Assembly (NCBI GenBank): GCA_948474755.1 | Contig: CAOLHI010000392.1 | Location: forward strand, 124,001-188,000 | DNA: 64,000 nt | Direction: 5' to 3' | Origin: Ctenosaura bakeri | Taxonomy: Eukaryota; Chordata; Lepidosauria; Squamata; Iguanidae | Part shown: in pieces, positions 31,920 to 42,362 of the stretch | Position numbering within the stretch: the stretch's first letter is position 1 | How the letters are laid out: each line of letters starts with the position of its first letter | Position numbers and translations under genes: made by a program | The notes under the pieces: model-generated | The model's input: the letters and a program-made list of their open reading frames with translations, nothing else | What the model was told of the DNA's origin: nothing | Database searches by the model: none

Positions 31920-33070
31920 TCGAGGCAGTTGCCAGCAGAGCCAAGGCCCTCAGGTGAGAAGACAGCGGCGGAGGGCCTGCGGGAAAGGGTTAATCAGCCC
32001 CTCGCGCGCGGCACCCCATCATTCCCAGCCTCCCCGGGGCTGCTTTTTTCATCTCATCCGTGCGCGCGCGCGCCTCCTTTACGCGCGCCTCCCGCCTGGT
32101 TTAGCCGGGCGCTCCCATTCTCCCACTGACTTTCAGGACAAAGCAAAGAGAGCGCCCTTGCACGGGGCGGGGGGCTCCTTGCTCTCTCTCTCTCTCTCTT
32201 TTTTTGCCTTTCTCCTTTCACCCAACAGCCATACATACATACATACATACGGGAAGGAGCGAGGAGAGGCTCTCGCCGTGACCAAAGGTAGCAGACGCTT
32301 CCTTTCTGCCAACTCCCTCACAGAAGAAGCGAAGAAGCAGCATCTCTCCCCGCCAGCCGGCCGTCTTCGCTCCCTCCTCCTCCCGCTCCCGCTCCCGCCG
32401 CCGCCGCCACGCACCTTCCCTCGCCTCGCGCCTCTCCTGCCCAGACAAAACAAACCGCAGCAAAGGAGAGAGAGAGACAACACAACTCCCGCCAAGAGTC
32501 CCGCGCAGTACCCACCGGCCATTGGAGGGGTTCTCTTGGCAAGAAATACCGGTGGGGGAGGGGGTTGGCTGCCGGGTGGGGGGTTCCTCCAGGCGCCCCT
32601 CACGCCCCCAAGCAGAAGGCGCCGCCGCCGCCGCCTCCCGGGCTCTGAGGTCGGCTGGGTGCGCGGGAAGCGCGAGTGGGAAGGAAGTGGCTCCTGGCGG
32701 CCTTTCCTCTCGGGCAGTTCGCTCCGACTTCGCCGTCCGGGGCTGAGAGGCTTCTTTCTCCGCGTCTGCTAATCGAGAGCGAGGGAGCAGCCCCCTCGGC
32801 CCTCCTCTCCTCCCAGTTTCAAAGGAGCGGCAAAGAAGGGGGAAAACCCTCTCCAGCCAAAACTGAGAGGCTGCCAATGTCCCATCCAAAAAGAGAGAGA
32901 GAGAGAAACCCACAGACGGCCTCCCCTCTCCGAACAGGGAAGGCAAAGTTCTTTAACCAGTTCCTCCCTGGGATTAGCAGGAAAGGGCTGCGCTCATTCC
33001 CCTCGTGTGAAATGAGGAGGCAGCAGATCCAGGAGTGGACTAAAACCGTATCCAGGATGGTTGCAAGCGA
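31920..33070 (-). promoter_or_regulatory. EDNRA: CpG island: probable EDNRA promoter and noncoding exon 1
   Basis: This stretch of about 1.15 kb is dense in CG dinucleotides and GC-rich, unlike the AT-rich surroundings. It lies about 5.1 kb upstream of the first coding exon on the gene's own strand. Mammalian EDNRA starts with a noncoding exon in a CpG-rich promoter, so this is the natural candidate. A GC box (GGGGCGGGG near 32164) and CT, CATA and CCG microsatellites are present. I see no clear TATA box. I cannot fix the transcription start or the exon 1 donor. On the plus strand CTCAG|GTGAGAAG (about 31948-31959) is a donor-like site that could belong to a divergent transcript. The long open frames here follow from high GC content. 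Confidence 0.75.
32182..32250 (+). repeat. Microsatellites in the CpG island: (CT)n and (CATA)n
   Basis: A CT run at 32182-32200 and five CATA units at 32230-32250, separated by a T-rich stretch. Variable length is expected between individuals. Confidence 0.85.
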
Positions 33071-33081
33071 AGGGAATCCCA

Positions 33082-33242
33082 GGCCATTTCCCCACTAGAC
33101 TATTATAGTGCTATTATTCCACTTTCAACATCCTATGGAATCCTGGGCCTTTGAGGCCCCTCCCTAAACTGCAAAGCCCAGGATTCCAGAGGATGTGGAA
33201 AGTGAAATAATAGTACTCTAACAGTCTAGTGTGGAAATGACC
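33082..33242. mobile_element. Palindromic MITE, short-core form (copy 4)
   Basis: Starts GGCCATTTCCCCACTAGA and ends TCTAGTGTGGAAATGACC, flanked by CCA on both sides (33079-33081, 33243-33245). Shortest copy (161 bp), with part of one core arm lost. Sits directly at the upstream edge of the CpG island. Confidence 0.85.
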
Positions 33243-33257
33243 CCAGACTCATTGTCC

Positions 33258-33320
33258 CGATGAGAAGTCATTAAACAAGGGATCATTAAACAAAGAGAAG
33301 TCATTAAACAAGGGATAAAC
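33258..33320 (+). repeat. Short tandem duplication
   Basis: GAGAAGTCATTAAACAAGGG occurs twice with a 36-bp period, with a shorter CATTAAACAAA unit between. Local duplication with no further meaning seen. Confidence 0.75.
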
Positions 33321-34099
33321 AGGATCATGGCCCACAAGAGCCTGTCAGATAAGATAGGCAGGCTGGCCCTACCAGTAGACAGAGTGGAGTAGGTACCTCA
33401 GGCCCCTGGCTTTCGCAGAAGGTGGCAGGGGAATTCTGGGAGACATCTTCCAAGGAAAGGAAATATTCCAAGTTGTAGATTTTGGGGTATCCCAAAAGAG
33501 TAGCAAAGACTTAGTTATGTCATGTGTGACTGTTGTATTTCAGGGCTGGCCCAAGACATATTTTGCTGGAGGCCAAGGACAAGATGTCTTTCCCACCTCC
33601 CATTCCACCTGCAAGAGTTGACTTGAGTAGCAACTGAAACCTATTTGCATAGTGGGGCAACTGCCTCCATCACACTGGAGGGCAATAGGTTAGTTGTTAA
33701 GGGGTGTAGGGCACGTTGAATGATGTACACACCTCCATGCACCCAACACTCTACTGCAGCTCCCAGCAGTTCCTGCCTGAAGCAACCACCTCACTTTCCC
33801 TAACAGTAGTGCTCATTCTGTTGTGTTTTGCTGTCAGAGAGGAACAAAGGTGTGTGCAGGATTCTGCTCCCATGCCAAATTTTAGCTTTGGGTATTCAGT
33901 TTGCCTTGGGAACAGATGCCATTTGCTGCTTTGCTTTCAGGCTACAAAATGTTTTGAGTGTAGGGCAGCTTCCAGTATTATTTCTTGCATCTTGCGAACA
34001 AAAATGTGAGAATAGAGCATGAGAAACACCACAGCATGACCTGGGTATGCATAATCATGGACCCAACAGTAAATACTGAATTGTTGAGAGAAGAACCAG
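33321..34099. other. Gene-free stretch upstream of the CpG island
   Basis: Mixed-composition sequence with no recognisable exon or complete repeat. Short open frames on the plus strand lack domain or splice support. Confidence 0.4.
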
Positions 34100-34892
34100 T
34101 GTCATGCATTCGTTCAAGCAGTGGACGATGACTCTGGGAGACTGGGGTTTGAATTCTCATTCAGTCATGGAAACCCACTGGGTAACCTTGGGCAAATCAT
34201 ACTCTCAGTTGTAGAGGAAGGAAATGACAAACTTCTAAATAAATCTTGCCAAGAAAACTTTTGGATGAGAGGTAGATTCCCAGGGTGTTAGCCCCTTTTC
34301 TGAAAAAGATGAAGTCTGGTTCAATTAAGAGTCAGTCTCCTCCTCCCAAATCTGCTAGGCAAAGTGCTAAATCTCTTGGGTCCCTCCGAGACTAGTTCCA
34401 GCAATGTATGGCAAACAGACAGTATGCAAGTTAGATAACTATAACTTTACTAATTACTTTCAGATGTACAGTTAGAGGATTTATACACAGATTGTCTAAG
34501 GCTCTAAGCCCTGACTAAGAGAAAGTTTCACTTACAGCAAAAGTTCAGCAGAGACAGCACTCACTATCTTAAGGGTGGGAGGAAGTTGGAAGAGAAGGAA
34601 GAATCTCTTTGTGGCTACAGGCCCATGGGAGTTTTTTAGGTCACATGGACTGGTTGCTTAGATTCAGGGATACATTGTTGACCAGATATTACAAGTAGTG
34701 ATTGAGCAAATGGGAGAAGTTCTAGTGAGACAATATGTATAGGTTAAGCATGTCGGAAACCTTTATACTGCCTAAAGCTCAATTACTGTAATAGCAGATT
34801 TTAAAAGGATGTGGAGTAGAGAAGGTGCTTCATTGAGTAGTATTTTCTAACATAAATCAGAAATGACTTGAAGGCACACAGCACGTGGTGAC
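34100..34892 (+). repeat. tRNA-derived SINE split by a 567-bp insert
   Basis: The head and body (CAAGCAGTGGACGATGACTC, GAAACCCACTGGGTAACCTTGG) run to about 34285 at ATTCCCAGGG. The tail TAAATCAGAAATGACTTGAA and GGCACACAGCA resume at 34853. Both halves are the same element in the same orientation, so the sequence between is a later insertion. Confidence 0.8.
34286..34852. mobile_element. LTR-like insert (possible solo LTR)
   Basis: 567 bp inserted in a SINE. Begins TGTTAGCCCC and ends TTTTCTAACA, a 6-bp inverted TGTTAG/CTAACA boundary of the TG...CA type seen in LTRs. No long open frame. No target duplication is visible, and a few SINE bases at the junction are missing, so a deletion or a different element class is possible. 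Confidence 0.45.
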
Positions 34893-36099
34893 ATTAGAAA
34901 AACTGTGCTAATTCAAACCAAAGGTCCATTTGCTCTTGCATTCAGTGACCATGGCCAGTGAGACGCTGGTGGGAAGCTCACAACCAGAACATGATCCCCA
35001 GCAAGTGGAAGTATTAACAGATAGTGATCATAACTAATAGTAGTTTTCTTTTCCATGATCCCCAACACCTTTATTGTCTATAAAATCCTCCCTCAAAGCT
35101 GTCCAAGTCTCCCTCACATAGCAAATTCCACACTTCAGCTATGTGCAGTAAGATGGCATGTGCCCTTTGCTCTGTTCTAAATCTGTGGGTTTGGTTCCTG
35201 TAGACAATTACAGTATGTGTAAGCAAAAGCAAACTATCAATTGTGCTGACTGGTATGATAATGTAATAATGATGTTCACTGACTGAATGTGTATGCCATG
35301 TAGTTGAATGCTCATGCCATTTTACACATGTGTGCAGAGATGGAAACAGAGATAAACTGGCCACAGAATATATTGTTACGACTACTAGACGTGATCAGGC
35401 ATGTCTGAATTACTGATTTCTTCTGCAAAAAGGAGATGTTGTATACTAGCTAAATGTTGTATACGAGCTGATAGCTGGACTGCTATCAACCACACATACA
35501 ACTGAGCCTTCAGAGAAGCACCAACAAATTTTTACTCCTTGCAGATATATAAGTATAGTAGGTGTGCAAACTATGTGGCCTTCAAGATATTATTGGACTC
35601 CAACTCCCAGCAGCCAGGCCACAACAGCTGGTGGCGAGGAATGCCAAAGAATGTGAAGATTGCTGGGAGATCCAGAACATCTGGAGAGCATAATGATTCC
35701 CATCCCCAAAGTATACTTATGGCTCACATAAGGCGCATACTACAAGACCACAACTAAACTCCATCAAATATTTCAGATCACATAAAATAATGTGCAGTTT
35801 ACATACAACAGCCCAGAGTACCACCCCAGAAACTCATCTATTCTACTCATACATGTGTACGGTCCACTGCATGCAGAAAAATGTGCAAGTCTTCTTCAGA
35901 TGAAGCAAGTACACAATAAAATAAACTACCATATTCTTCTATATGTGTGTTCAGCGATAACTTTATTATAGAAATAAATGAACACCAGCCAGTAACTGCA
36001 ATCAATTCAGCTGGTCTTAACTTGGCTGGTCTTAACTTTTGAGTCTATTAATATGAAGGTAGAAACTGGACAATAAGATGAAAGTTGGCAGAAATTGCA
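34893..36099. other. Stretch with one short repeat remnant and otherwise nothing recognised
   Basis: 35555-35690 resembles a hAT-type hairpin (GTGTGCAAACTATGTGGCCT, then ACTCCAACTCCCAGCAGCC). The rest, including 34900-35540, shows no recognised exon or repeat. Confidence 0.4.
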
Positions 36100-36235
36100 T
36101 GTGTGTATGTGCCATTGAACTTGTAGCAATCCTCTGAATTACACAGGGTTTTCTTAGGTGAGGAATAATCACAGGTCGTTTAGCCAGCTACTTCTTCTGA
36201 AACATAGCCTGCAGCAACTGATACTACTGTCTAAA
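36100..36235 (-). repeat. Divergent SINE 3' part
   Basis: TGTGTGTATGTGCCATTGAA and CACAGGGTTTTCTTAGGTGA resemble the reverse tail and core of the 5S-type or tRNA SINEs. Weakly conserved. Confidence 0.4.
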
Positions 36236-36939
36236 TGTGGTAGGCTGTGGGGCCAGAGAGCAGGATAGGTAGCTAAAAAGATCCATATCCTTACAGAAAA
36301 CCATTACTAGGCAGAACAGTTCTGTTTAACAATATACATCTGAATACATTACTTTTTTTGTTGGCACTAGGGTAGGGAGTGAGGAATTTATGAGATAGGA
36401 AGAATTAAAATAGGAATTGTGAACTGATTCTAAGCACGGCTCATGTGTCATTATATAACACAATTAGGGAGAGTGTGTACCCCTAAGTATTTTGGGTATC
36501 CCACTCTCATCCACATTGAATACCAATGTACAACTACTGAATGTTGGCCTATGTTTGGTGAATCACAAGTTTGTTTAAATTTGTTTGCTTATTTTATACA
36601 CAGGCTCAATAACTAAAGATTCTTTCCAGTTCGTATAACATTTTTTTTCTTATTTGTGTTTGGTGCTTGGGCTATTAGACCAACTCTTCTCACAAAAGGC
36701 AATCATCAAGAAGCTTCTGTAGTCACTTCTTAATTTGCAGAGCTCTGAGAACCGTTTTCTGTAAGACAATCTGAGAAAGAACATTCTCAATCATCTCTTT
36801 TTATCATTCAGTCCTTTCAGTCTCTTGGTAACACACAGTTGTTTCTGTTTGGATGACAGGTGCTGCTTAATGTCAGCCTCACCTCATTGTGATTGGTAAA
36901 TCTCCACAGGACTTGATTTAGTTCTCAGAGGTAGTAGTG

Positions 36940-37182
36940 GACAGGAGCCAATATGGTGTAATGGTCTCAGCACTGAACTGTGACTTTGGAGACCAGCGTT
37001 CGAATCCCTGCTCTGCAGTGTAAACCCACTGGGTGAGCTCGGGCAAGTCATCCTCTCTTACCTTCAGAGGAAGGCAAAGGCAAACCTTCTCTGAAGAAAT
37101 CTTGCCAAGAAAAGTCAGTGATAGGTTTGCCCTAGAGTCACCATAAGTTGGAAATGAGTTGAAGGAACTCAACAACCAATCA
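36940..37182 (+). repeat. tRNA-derived SINE, full-length and best preserved
   Basis: Complete plus-strand copy: head AATATGGTGTAATGGTCTCA with B box GCGTTCGAATCCCTGCTCTG, then CCCACTGGGTGAGCTCGGGC, AGGCAAAGGCAAACCTTCTC, AATCTTGCCAAGAAAAGTC, and tail GAGTTGAAGGAACTCAACAA. Useful as an in-window reference for the decayed copies. Confidence 0.9.
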
Positions 37183-37419
37183 TGAGACACCTGTTTAACT
37201 ATGAAACATTTCCCCTTCCACCTTTTTGGGAAGTATTAACTTGTTTGTGTATTGGGGATGGGCAAGAATTTTGTTGCAGTTTGTTTTGATGAGAGGTTAC
37301 CACAATAAGCTGATTTTCTCATATTAGGAGGAAAAAAATTGAGGTTTGAAAAAAATTGAATGTGGAAGAAATGAAACTGACAGATGCTGTCATCCAGGAC
37401 ACCGAATACTTAACCTTTT

Positions 37420-37800
37420 GTTTTATTTTATTCAGTTAGTACCCCCTTGTTATCTCTTGAAGGCACCCAGCAGAGCTTACAAATAATTGAAAATAGCAGT
37501 TGGCTAAGATGTTAAATTAGGAAAGTTTAAAAATAAACTGCAGTACCACTAAAAACAGTTTGAAGTACTTCTAAAACATAATTAAAAACATATGGGATAA
37601 AAATATAGCATGCCACTATCAATACCATTCCAGTATATGATTTTAAAAAAATTATTCAAAGCCTTGCCTAAATAAAACAGTCTTAACATGTCTAGAATTT
37701 GCTCTCTGTGTATTCAACCGCATCAGTGCTGAATTAAGGATACCACCTTTTCCTTCCTGAGAGGCTTCTCATATTTTAACACCTATATGCCAAGGAGGCA
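37420..37800 (-). repeat. Possible L2-like 3' region
   Basis: AT-rich text with GCTTACAAATAATTGAAAA and AAATAAAACAGTCTTAACAT resembles the 3' untranslated part of the L2-like copy at 50.0 kb. Tentative. Confidence 0.25.
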
Positions 37801-37990
37801 CAGCATAGTCTTCTTGATGCTGGAAATAGTTGTACTTATTATGGCTGGTATAAATGGGGGATAATTTCTTGTTAAAGTTTTTTTTTTAAAGAATGTATTA
37901 CAATTTGCAAAACCAAAATTATATTTAGAATAGAAAGAACCTCAGATTTTAAAATTCAAATTCAGTCACAGGGCTAAAAACTGGTATGAT

Positions 37991-38042
37991 AATCTGGCAA
38001 TGGATGTAACTGAAAGAATCTGGCAGTGGATGTAACTGAAAG
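37991..38042 (+). repeat. 26-bp tandem duplication
   Basis: AATCTGGCAATGGATGTAAC followed by TGAAAG is repeated once with a single base change (CAATGG to CAGTGG). Confidence 0.85.
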
Positions 38043-38315
38043 AAAATGCTCTTTTTTTCCTTAAAAGTGTATCCCTCATTGGTGTCACTGTGTTTTCTGT
38101 TTAACATTCTAGTCTGTTCATGGGCGTGCATAGCCATTTTATGCAATTTTTAAAATTCAGTTCATGGATTTCTTAGCTCCCTTTTGAAGATTGCAGTCTG
38201 GCCGGGTGCACCAGTTGTGTTGTTCAGTGACTGGACAATTGGCTTTCACTACAGTGCTTTTCAGTGACTTCCAAGTGTGGGTACCTTGGCAGCCCCCCCC
38301 CCAAGTTCACCCTCT

Positions 38316-38400
38316 AGAACAGTGGTTCTTAGCCTTTCCTTTACTGGGGACCCCATGTAAATATAATTTGTTGCTGAGGACCCTGCCTCAACTTAACTCA
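38316..38400. repeat. hAT-type end fragment
   Basis: CTAGAACAGTGGTTCTTAGC CTTTCCTTTACTGGGGACCC resembles the CAGTGGTTCTCAACCTTT end of hAT elements. Only one end seen. Confidence 0.4.
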
Positions 38401-38449
38401 AGATTTAAATATTCAAATATTTATTTTTTCATTAAAAGCTTTTGGAAAC

Positions 38450-38634
38450 TGGAAATCAAATCCCTTTTGGCCTTGAACAAGCCATATTCTCTCAGCCTAA
38501 GAGGAAGGCAAAGGCAGTCTTCCCTGTGAACAAATCTTGCCAAAAAACAAAACAAAAAACAACCAACCCTCTGTGATAGGTTCACCATAGGATTGCTATA
38601 AATCATAAGTCACTTGAAGGCACACAACAACAAA
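38450..38634 (+). repeat. tRNA-derived SINE, 3' two thirds
   Basis: CAAGCCATATTCTCTCAGCC, GAGGAAGGCAAAGGCAGTCT, an expanded CAAAAAACAAAACAAAAAAC tract inside the core, and the tail CACTTGAAGGCACACAACAA. Head missing. Confidence 0.85.
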
Positions 38635-38687
38635 GTGCCACTGAAGGGAGGAGGTTTTTTTTCCAGCCATCATGTCTCTCCCTCTTG

Positions 38688-38870
38688 AAAACTGACTTAT
38701 GGTGACCCTAGGGAGAAATTATCATGTGGGATTCTTGCCAAGATTTGTTGCCTTTGCCTTTTTCTGAGGTAAGAGAATGTGATTTGCCTGAGGTTACGCA
38801 GTGGGTTTCCATGGCTGAATGGGGATTCAGAACCTGGTCTCCAGAGTCGTAGTTTGGGTCTGTTCACACA
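38688..38870 (-). repeat. tRNA-derived SINE
   Basis: Reverse copy: ACTTATGGTGACCCTAGGGA, CTTGCCAAGATTTGTTGCCT, GGGTTTCCATGGCTGAATGG, ACCTGGTCTCCAGAGTCGTA. Inverted relative to the neighbour at 38450-38634, about 55 bp apart. Confidence 0.85.
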
Positions 38871-39087
38871 CCTGCCACCATGTCCCTTTTGGCAGGAATG
38901 TGGCAGTGGTGGGAGGGTGTGGGGGCTAAAACTGCTCTCTTGTTTGCAAATGAGGGAACAGTGTGGGCATGCACACATGCCTGCTGCCATGTCCCTTGGC
39001 ACTTGCACCCCTTGCTGCTGTGTTTCTGACAAAAAGGACTTGGGCATCAACAAGGTCTTGGCTTCTCTCTGGTTCTACTTCCTTGAC

Positions 39088-39187
39088 TTCACCCTGTGGA
39101 ATTCTGGGATTTGTAGTTTGGTGAGCCACTATAGCTCTCTCTCAGAAAATTCTAAATTCTCCTCCCTAAACTATAAATCCAGGATTT
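39088..39187. mobile_element. Palindromic MITE, internal fragment (copy 8)
   Basis: Contains GTGGAATTCTGGGATTTGTA, GCTCTCTCTCAGAAAATTCT and CTCCCTAAACTATAAATCCA, the long-core interior, without the GGCC ends. Confidence 0.65.
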
Positions 39188-39345
39188 CCATCAGTTCTAG
39201 CCAACATAGCTAGTGGTGAAGGATTATGGGAACTGCAGTCCCAAACCATCTGGGAGGCCACAGTTGTGCTTTGCATTATTGGTCTGACCCTGTGCTTGTT
39301 CAGCTGAAATTTAATCTCCCTGATGAATTTATCTAAAGAAACTGT

Positions 39346-39525
39346 AGCCATTTCTGCACTAGACAGCTATAGCATTATTATTTCACTTTCAACATCTTAT
39401 GGAATCCTGGGGTTTGCAGTTTAGGGAGGGGCCTGAAAGGCCCCTCCCTAAACTGCAATCCCAGGATTCCATAGGATGTTGAAGGCAGAATAATAGTGCT
39501 ATAACAGTCTAGTTTGGAAATGGCC
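39346..39525. mobile_element. Palindromic MITE, short-core form (copy 5)
   Basis: Starts AGCCATTTCTGCACTAGA and ends TCTAGTTTGGAAATGGCC, flanked by TGT on both sides (39343-39345, 39526-39528). Core GTTTAGGGAGGGGCCTGAAA with its inverse. The AGCC start matches copy 3, suggesting a subfamily. Confidence 0.88.
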
Positions 39526-40244
39526 TGTGTATAGAATAAGGATTCTAACTTTGTTCTGTTGCAAGTCTGGCTTATTAAGGTTGGTTTCTAAAGTGGTACA
39601 TTCTCAGTAAACATCAGTAGAAACATTTGTGGGCTTTAAAGGCTTGAATTTCTGCTTCGGCTCTTAAAGAGAAACATCTGTAAAAATATTTTCAAGTTTT
39701 TTTCTACACATGACATAGCTCAAACCATCACTAAATGACAACAAAATTGTTCAGTAACTCACACATAGTATAGAAAATTGGTTCCTGCTTCTACTGGTTT
39801 GGCTGTGCATCTTAAGAAATTAAATTACAAGATGCTAACCAACACACATATCCTAATTTTTTACTATGCTAAATTTGCGCTGTTTTCATTTTTTCCCTTT
39901 AAACCATTAATTAAAACATCATTTAGTAGCATCTGTACTGTGGCAGTTAGGAAGATAGGGGAGATTACATACCTCTGTCTATAATGCCAGAAGATACACA
40001 TCTTGTCTTTTTGCCTATTGCTTTTGAATTTTAAAATGTAACCAAATACAAAGCAGAACCCCAAGGCCATAAAATCTCTGTAGATAACATCAAGAACTAG
40101 AAGGAGCTTCAAGAAGATGTGTTTTCTCAGATAACACCTAGCTCCCAGGTTATTTAGAGTTTTATTCAATAACAAAACTAACACCTGATCTACTAGCAAA
40201 GGTCCAGACAGTAAAATTCCTTCTGTATGCTTGTTACACACTGT

Positions 40245-40852
40245 GGCCCTTTTCGCAGCGCCGGCGCTCGTGCAACGGAGGAGGGCGGCTCGCGCAAGAA
40301 GCCTTATCCGGGAGGCTGCCGCTTCCCCCTCCTTCCTTCCGCAGGCGAAGGAACGAGCGGGGAAGCAGCAGCCTCCAGGAGGCGGTGGCGGCTCGCGCGT
40401 CCGTCCATCCCCCCCCGCGCGCGCGAGAAAGGCGCTTGTCCCGTCCATCCCCCCTCTCGCACGCGAGAAAGGCGCTTGTCCCGTCCATCCCCCCCGCGCG
40501 AGCGAGAAAGGCGCTTGTCGCGTCCGCCCCCGCGCGCGCGCGAAGCAGGACGTGTCGTGTCCGTCGCGCTAGCGCCCCGCCCCGTCCCTTCCTTCCGCAG
40601 GGGCGGAGGGAAGGAAGCGCGACCCGGCTGGCTCCCCGATGCTCCGCACAAGAGGTAAGTGTGCACGGGCGCCGGGAGCGTTGCGCGAGCGCAGGTGATT
40701 TTCGCTTCGAAGCGAAATCAAAAAACCCGCGCTCGCGCCACTTCAGCCCCATGAGCCCGGTGGAAGTGGGAGTGCGTCGTGCGGAGCGACGCTCCCACTC
40801 CCGTGAGGCTCACGGGGCTGTTGCGCGAGAAAAGGCCCGTGCGAAAAGGGCC
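40245..40852. mobile_element. GC-rich nonautonomous DNA element with hairpins, PIF/Harbinger-like
   Basis: Starts GGCCCTTTTCGCAGCG and ends CGTGCGAAAAGGGCC, inverse over about 13 bp, flanked by TGT on both sides (40242-40244, 40853-40855). The 608-bp body is very CpG-rich in an AT-rich setting. Inside are a tandem array of 38-40 bp units (about 40398-40565), a palindrome TTTCGCTTCGAAGCGAAA near 40699, outer arms GCGCGAGCGC/GCGCTCGCGC around it, and a hairpin AGTGGGAG...CTCCCACT near 40768-40801. The ends resemble the window's MITE family (GGCCATTTCCACAC). The 113-194 codon open frames here reflect composition and repetition, not genes. Confidence 0.75.
40398..40565 (+). repeat. Tandem array of 38-40 bp GC-rich units
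   Basis: Units start GAGAAAGGCGCTTGTCCCGT followed by CCATCCCCCC and a CG-rich variable end (lengths 40, 39 and 38). A partial unit precedes them and a degenerate one (GAAGCAGGACGTGTCGTGTC) follows. Lies inside the 40245-40852 element. Confidence 0.85.
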
Positions 40853-40860
40853 TGTGAGTA

Positions 40861-41820
40861 GACACCCCATTCAGGCCTAGAGAAGCATTCTGCACCATTT
40901 TCAGAACAGTTACTAGGTTAGAAGCTTTCCAGGTGATAAGATTTGGTTGGCAGGAGGCTGGTAGACAGATAGATGGAACATGTGGGAGACTCTCATGTAA
41001 GGTCCAATGGTTTATGGGAGTGTATCTTTTACTCATTTCTGGTGATAAATTTCACTTATTAAAATTTTATTTCATTCTTTATTACTATTGAAATTTTATT
41101 ACCTGGTTTTATTGCCCTTTGTTCTTAGTCCCCACATGGCCAAGAAGGGGAGTGGCCTTTACCTGCACTGAGATCCCTCAGACCATCTTAACTGACAACA
41201 GAAGTAACATTTGAGACAAAATGTAGGCCAGTGAAGCCTGGAAAGCTTGCATGATATATTTGGTACATTTTAGTGGGCCAATAAAGGTTGCATTTTGTTG
41301 CATGGCCAACACAGCTACCTCAAATATGTTTCTTTACTCATGTGATATAAGATCATGACAGAAGCAGTAATCATATTATGTGTTCACAATCAGCCATGAA
41401 ATATTTCAAATCCTTTTTTAAAGAGCCCCAGTGAGATAGGGTAGTTATTTTATTAATCTCATAATTTTAAAGTTAGCATAACTATCCTATAGATTGGAAA
41501 CAGCTTGACCCATGACAAGACGACGACCCTTCAGGGAACTAGTCCAAATCTCTGCTAAGCAGGGGGCTGTGTGAATTGTGTAGATCCAGTTTTATGATGT
41601 AGTGTGGTCCCTCTGCGTTCTTGTTGTTTAAGACTGCTGTAAAATTTACTATATATCTATGTGGGAAGTGTATGTATATCATCACATATGAAATGCAGCA
41701 TAGGAACTGACTTTGCCGCAAGTATGCTAGTATGTCCATTTTAGAAAGAGCTGTAAAAATTGTCAAAATTGAATTGCTAGGGCCATCTTCCAATTACAAA
41801 ATACCGGTAACTGATTAGCT
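40861..41820. other. Stretch with nothing recognised
   Basis: AT-rich sequence between the GC-rich element and a SINE-like repeat. No exon-like or repeat-like structure stands out. Confidence 0.4.
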
Positions 41821-41824
41821 ATTT

Positions 41825-42035
41825 TTAAAATTATGTTTATATTCTGCTTCCCCTGCAAAGATTTCAAGGTGGTTTACACAGCTGTCTACTTCTTCACCTT
41901 ATCTTTATAACAACCCTGTGAGGTAGGTACATCAAGATGAAAGAGAATAGGTGGCTTAAAGTCAGTGAGTTTTATATCTCAGTGAGGACTTGAACCTGGA
42001 TCTTTTGAGTCCCAATACAACATTTCAGCCATACT
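41825..42035 (-). repeat. Second-family SINE, reverse copy
   Basis: TTATATTCTGCTTCCCCTGC, TTCAAGGTGGTTTACACAGC, ACAACCCTGTGAGGTAGGTA and GAACCTGGATCTTTTGAGTC match, in reverse, the CCTACCTCACAGGGTTGTT family seen at 6974-7205. Confidence 0.65.
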
Positions 42036-42160
42036 CCTAAACACTTTTCTGCTCAATTTTGGCATGAAATTGCCCCAAACCAATGCATTTGCAAAAAAAA
42101 GTCAGGGTTGTGTGAAGAGAAATAGTCTCCACATATTCACACACACAGCCTGCAGAGTAA

Positions 42161-42362
42161 GGCCATTTTCACACTACACTGTTATAGCACTATTATTCTA
42201 CTCTCAACATCCTATGGAATCCTGGAGTTTATAGCTTAAGGAAGGGCATTTAGAATTCTAAGCCAGAGAGCTCTTTGGCCTCAGTAAACTGCAAACCCCA
42301 GAATTCCACAGGATGTTGAAAGTGGAATAATAGCACTATAACAGTGTAGTGAGGAAATGGCC
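42161..42362. mobile_element. Palindromic MITE, long-core form (copy 6)
   Basis: Starts GGCCATTTTCACACTACA and ends GTAGTGAGGAAATGGCC. Core carries TTAGAATTCTAAGCCAGAGA in reverse order relative to copies 1 and 7. Flanks TAA and TCA could be one decayed 3-bp duplication. Confidence 0.88.

Noticed and set aside
31954..32772. 272-codon plus-strand open frame in the CpG island, and similar minus-strand frames of 156-242 codons
   Set aside because: The translations are Arg, Pro, Gly and Ser-rich low-complexity text with no domain. Open frames on both strands and in several phases are expected in GC-rich DNA that lacks AT-rich stop codons.
36940..37020. tRNA gene from the A/B box-like head
   Set aside because: The head belongs to a SINE. 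It cannot fold into a full cloverleaf as written and continues into the SINE body.
40398..40565. CRISPR-like array
   Set aside because: Units are directly tandem without unique spacers, in vertebrate DNA, inside a mobile element.
39864..40861. Open frames of 113-194 codons around 40.2-40.9 kb
   Set aside because: They cross a tandem array and hairpins inside a mobile element. The repeated Arg/Ala/Pro text follows the 38-40 bp units, not selection on protein.
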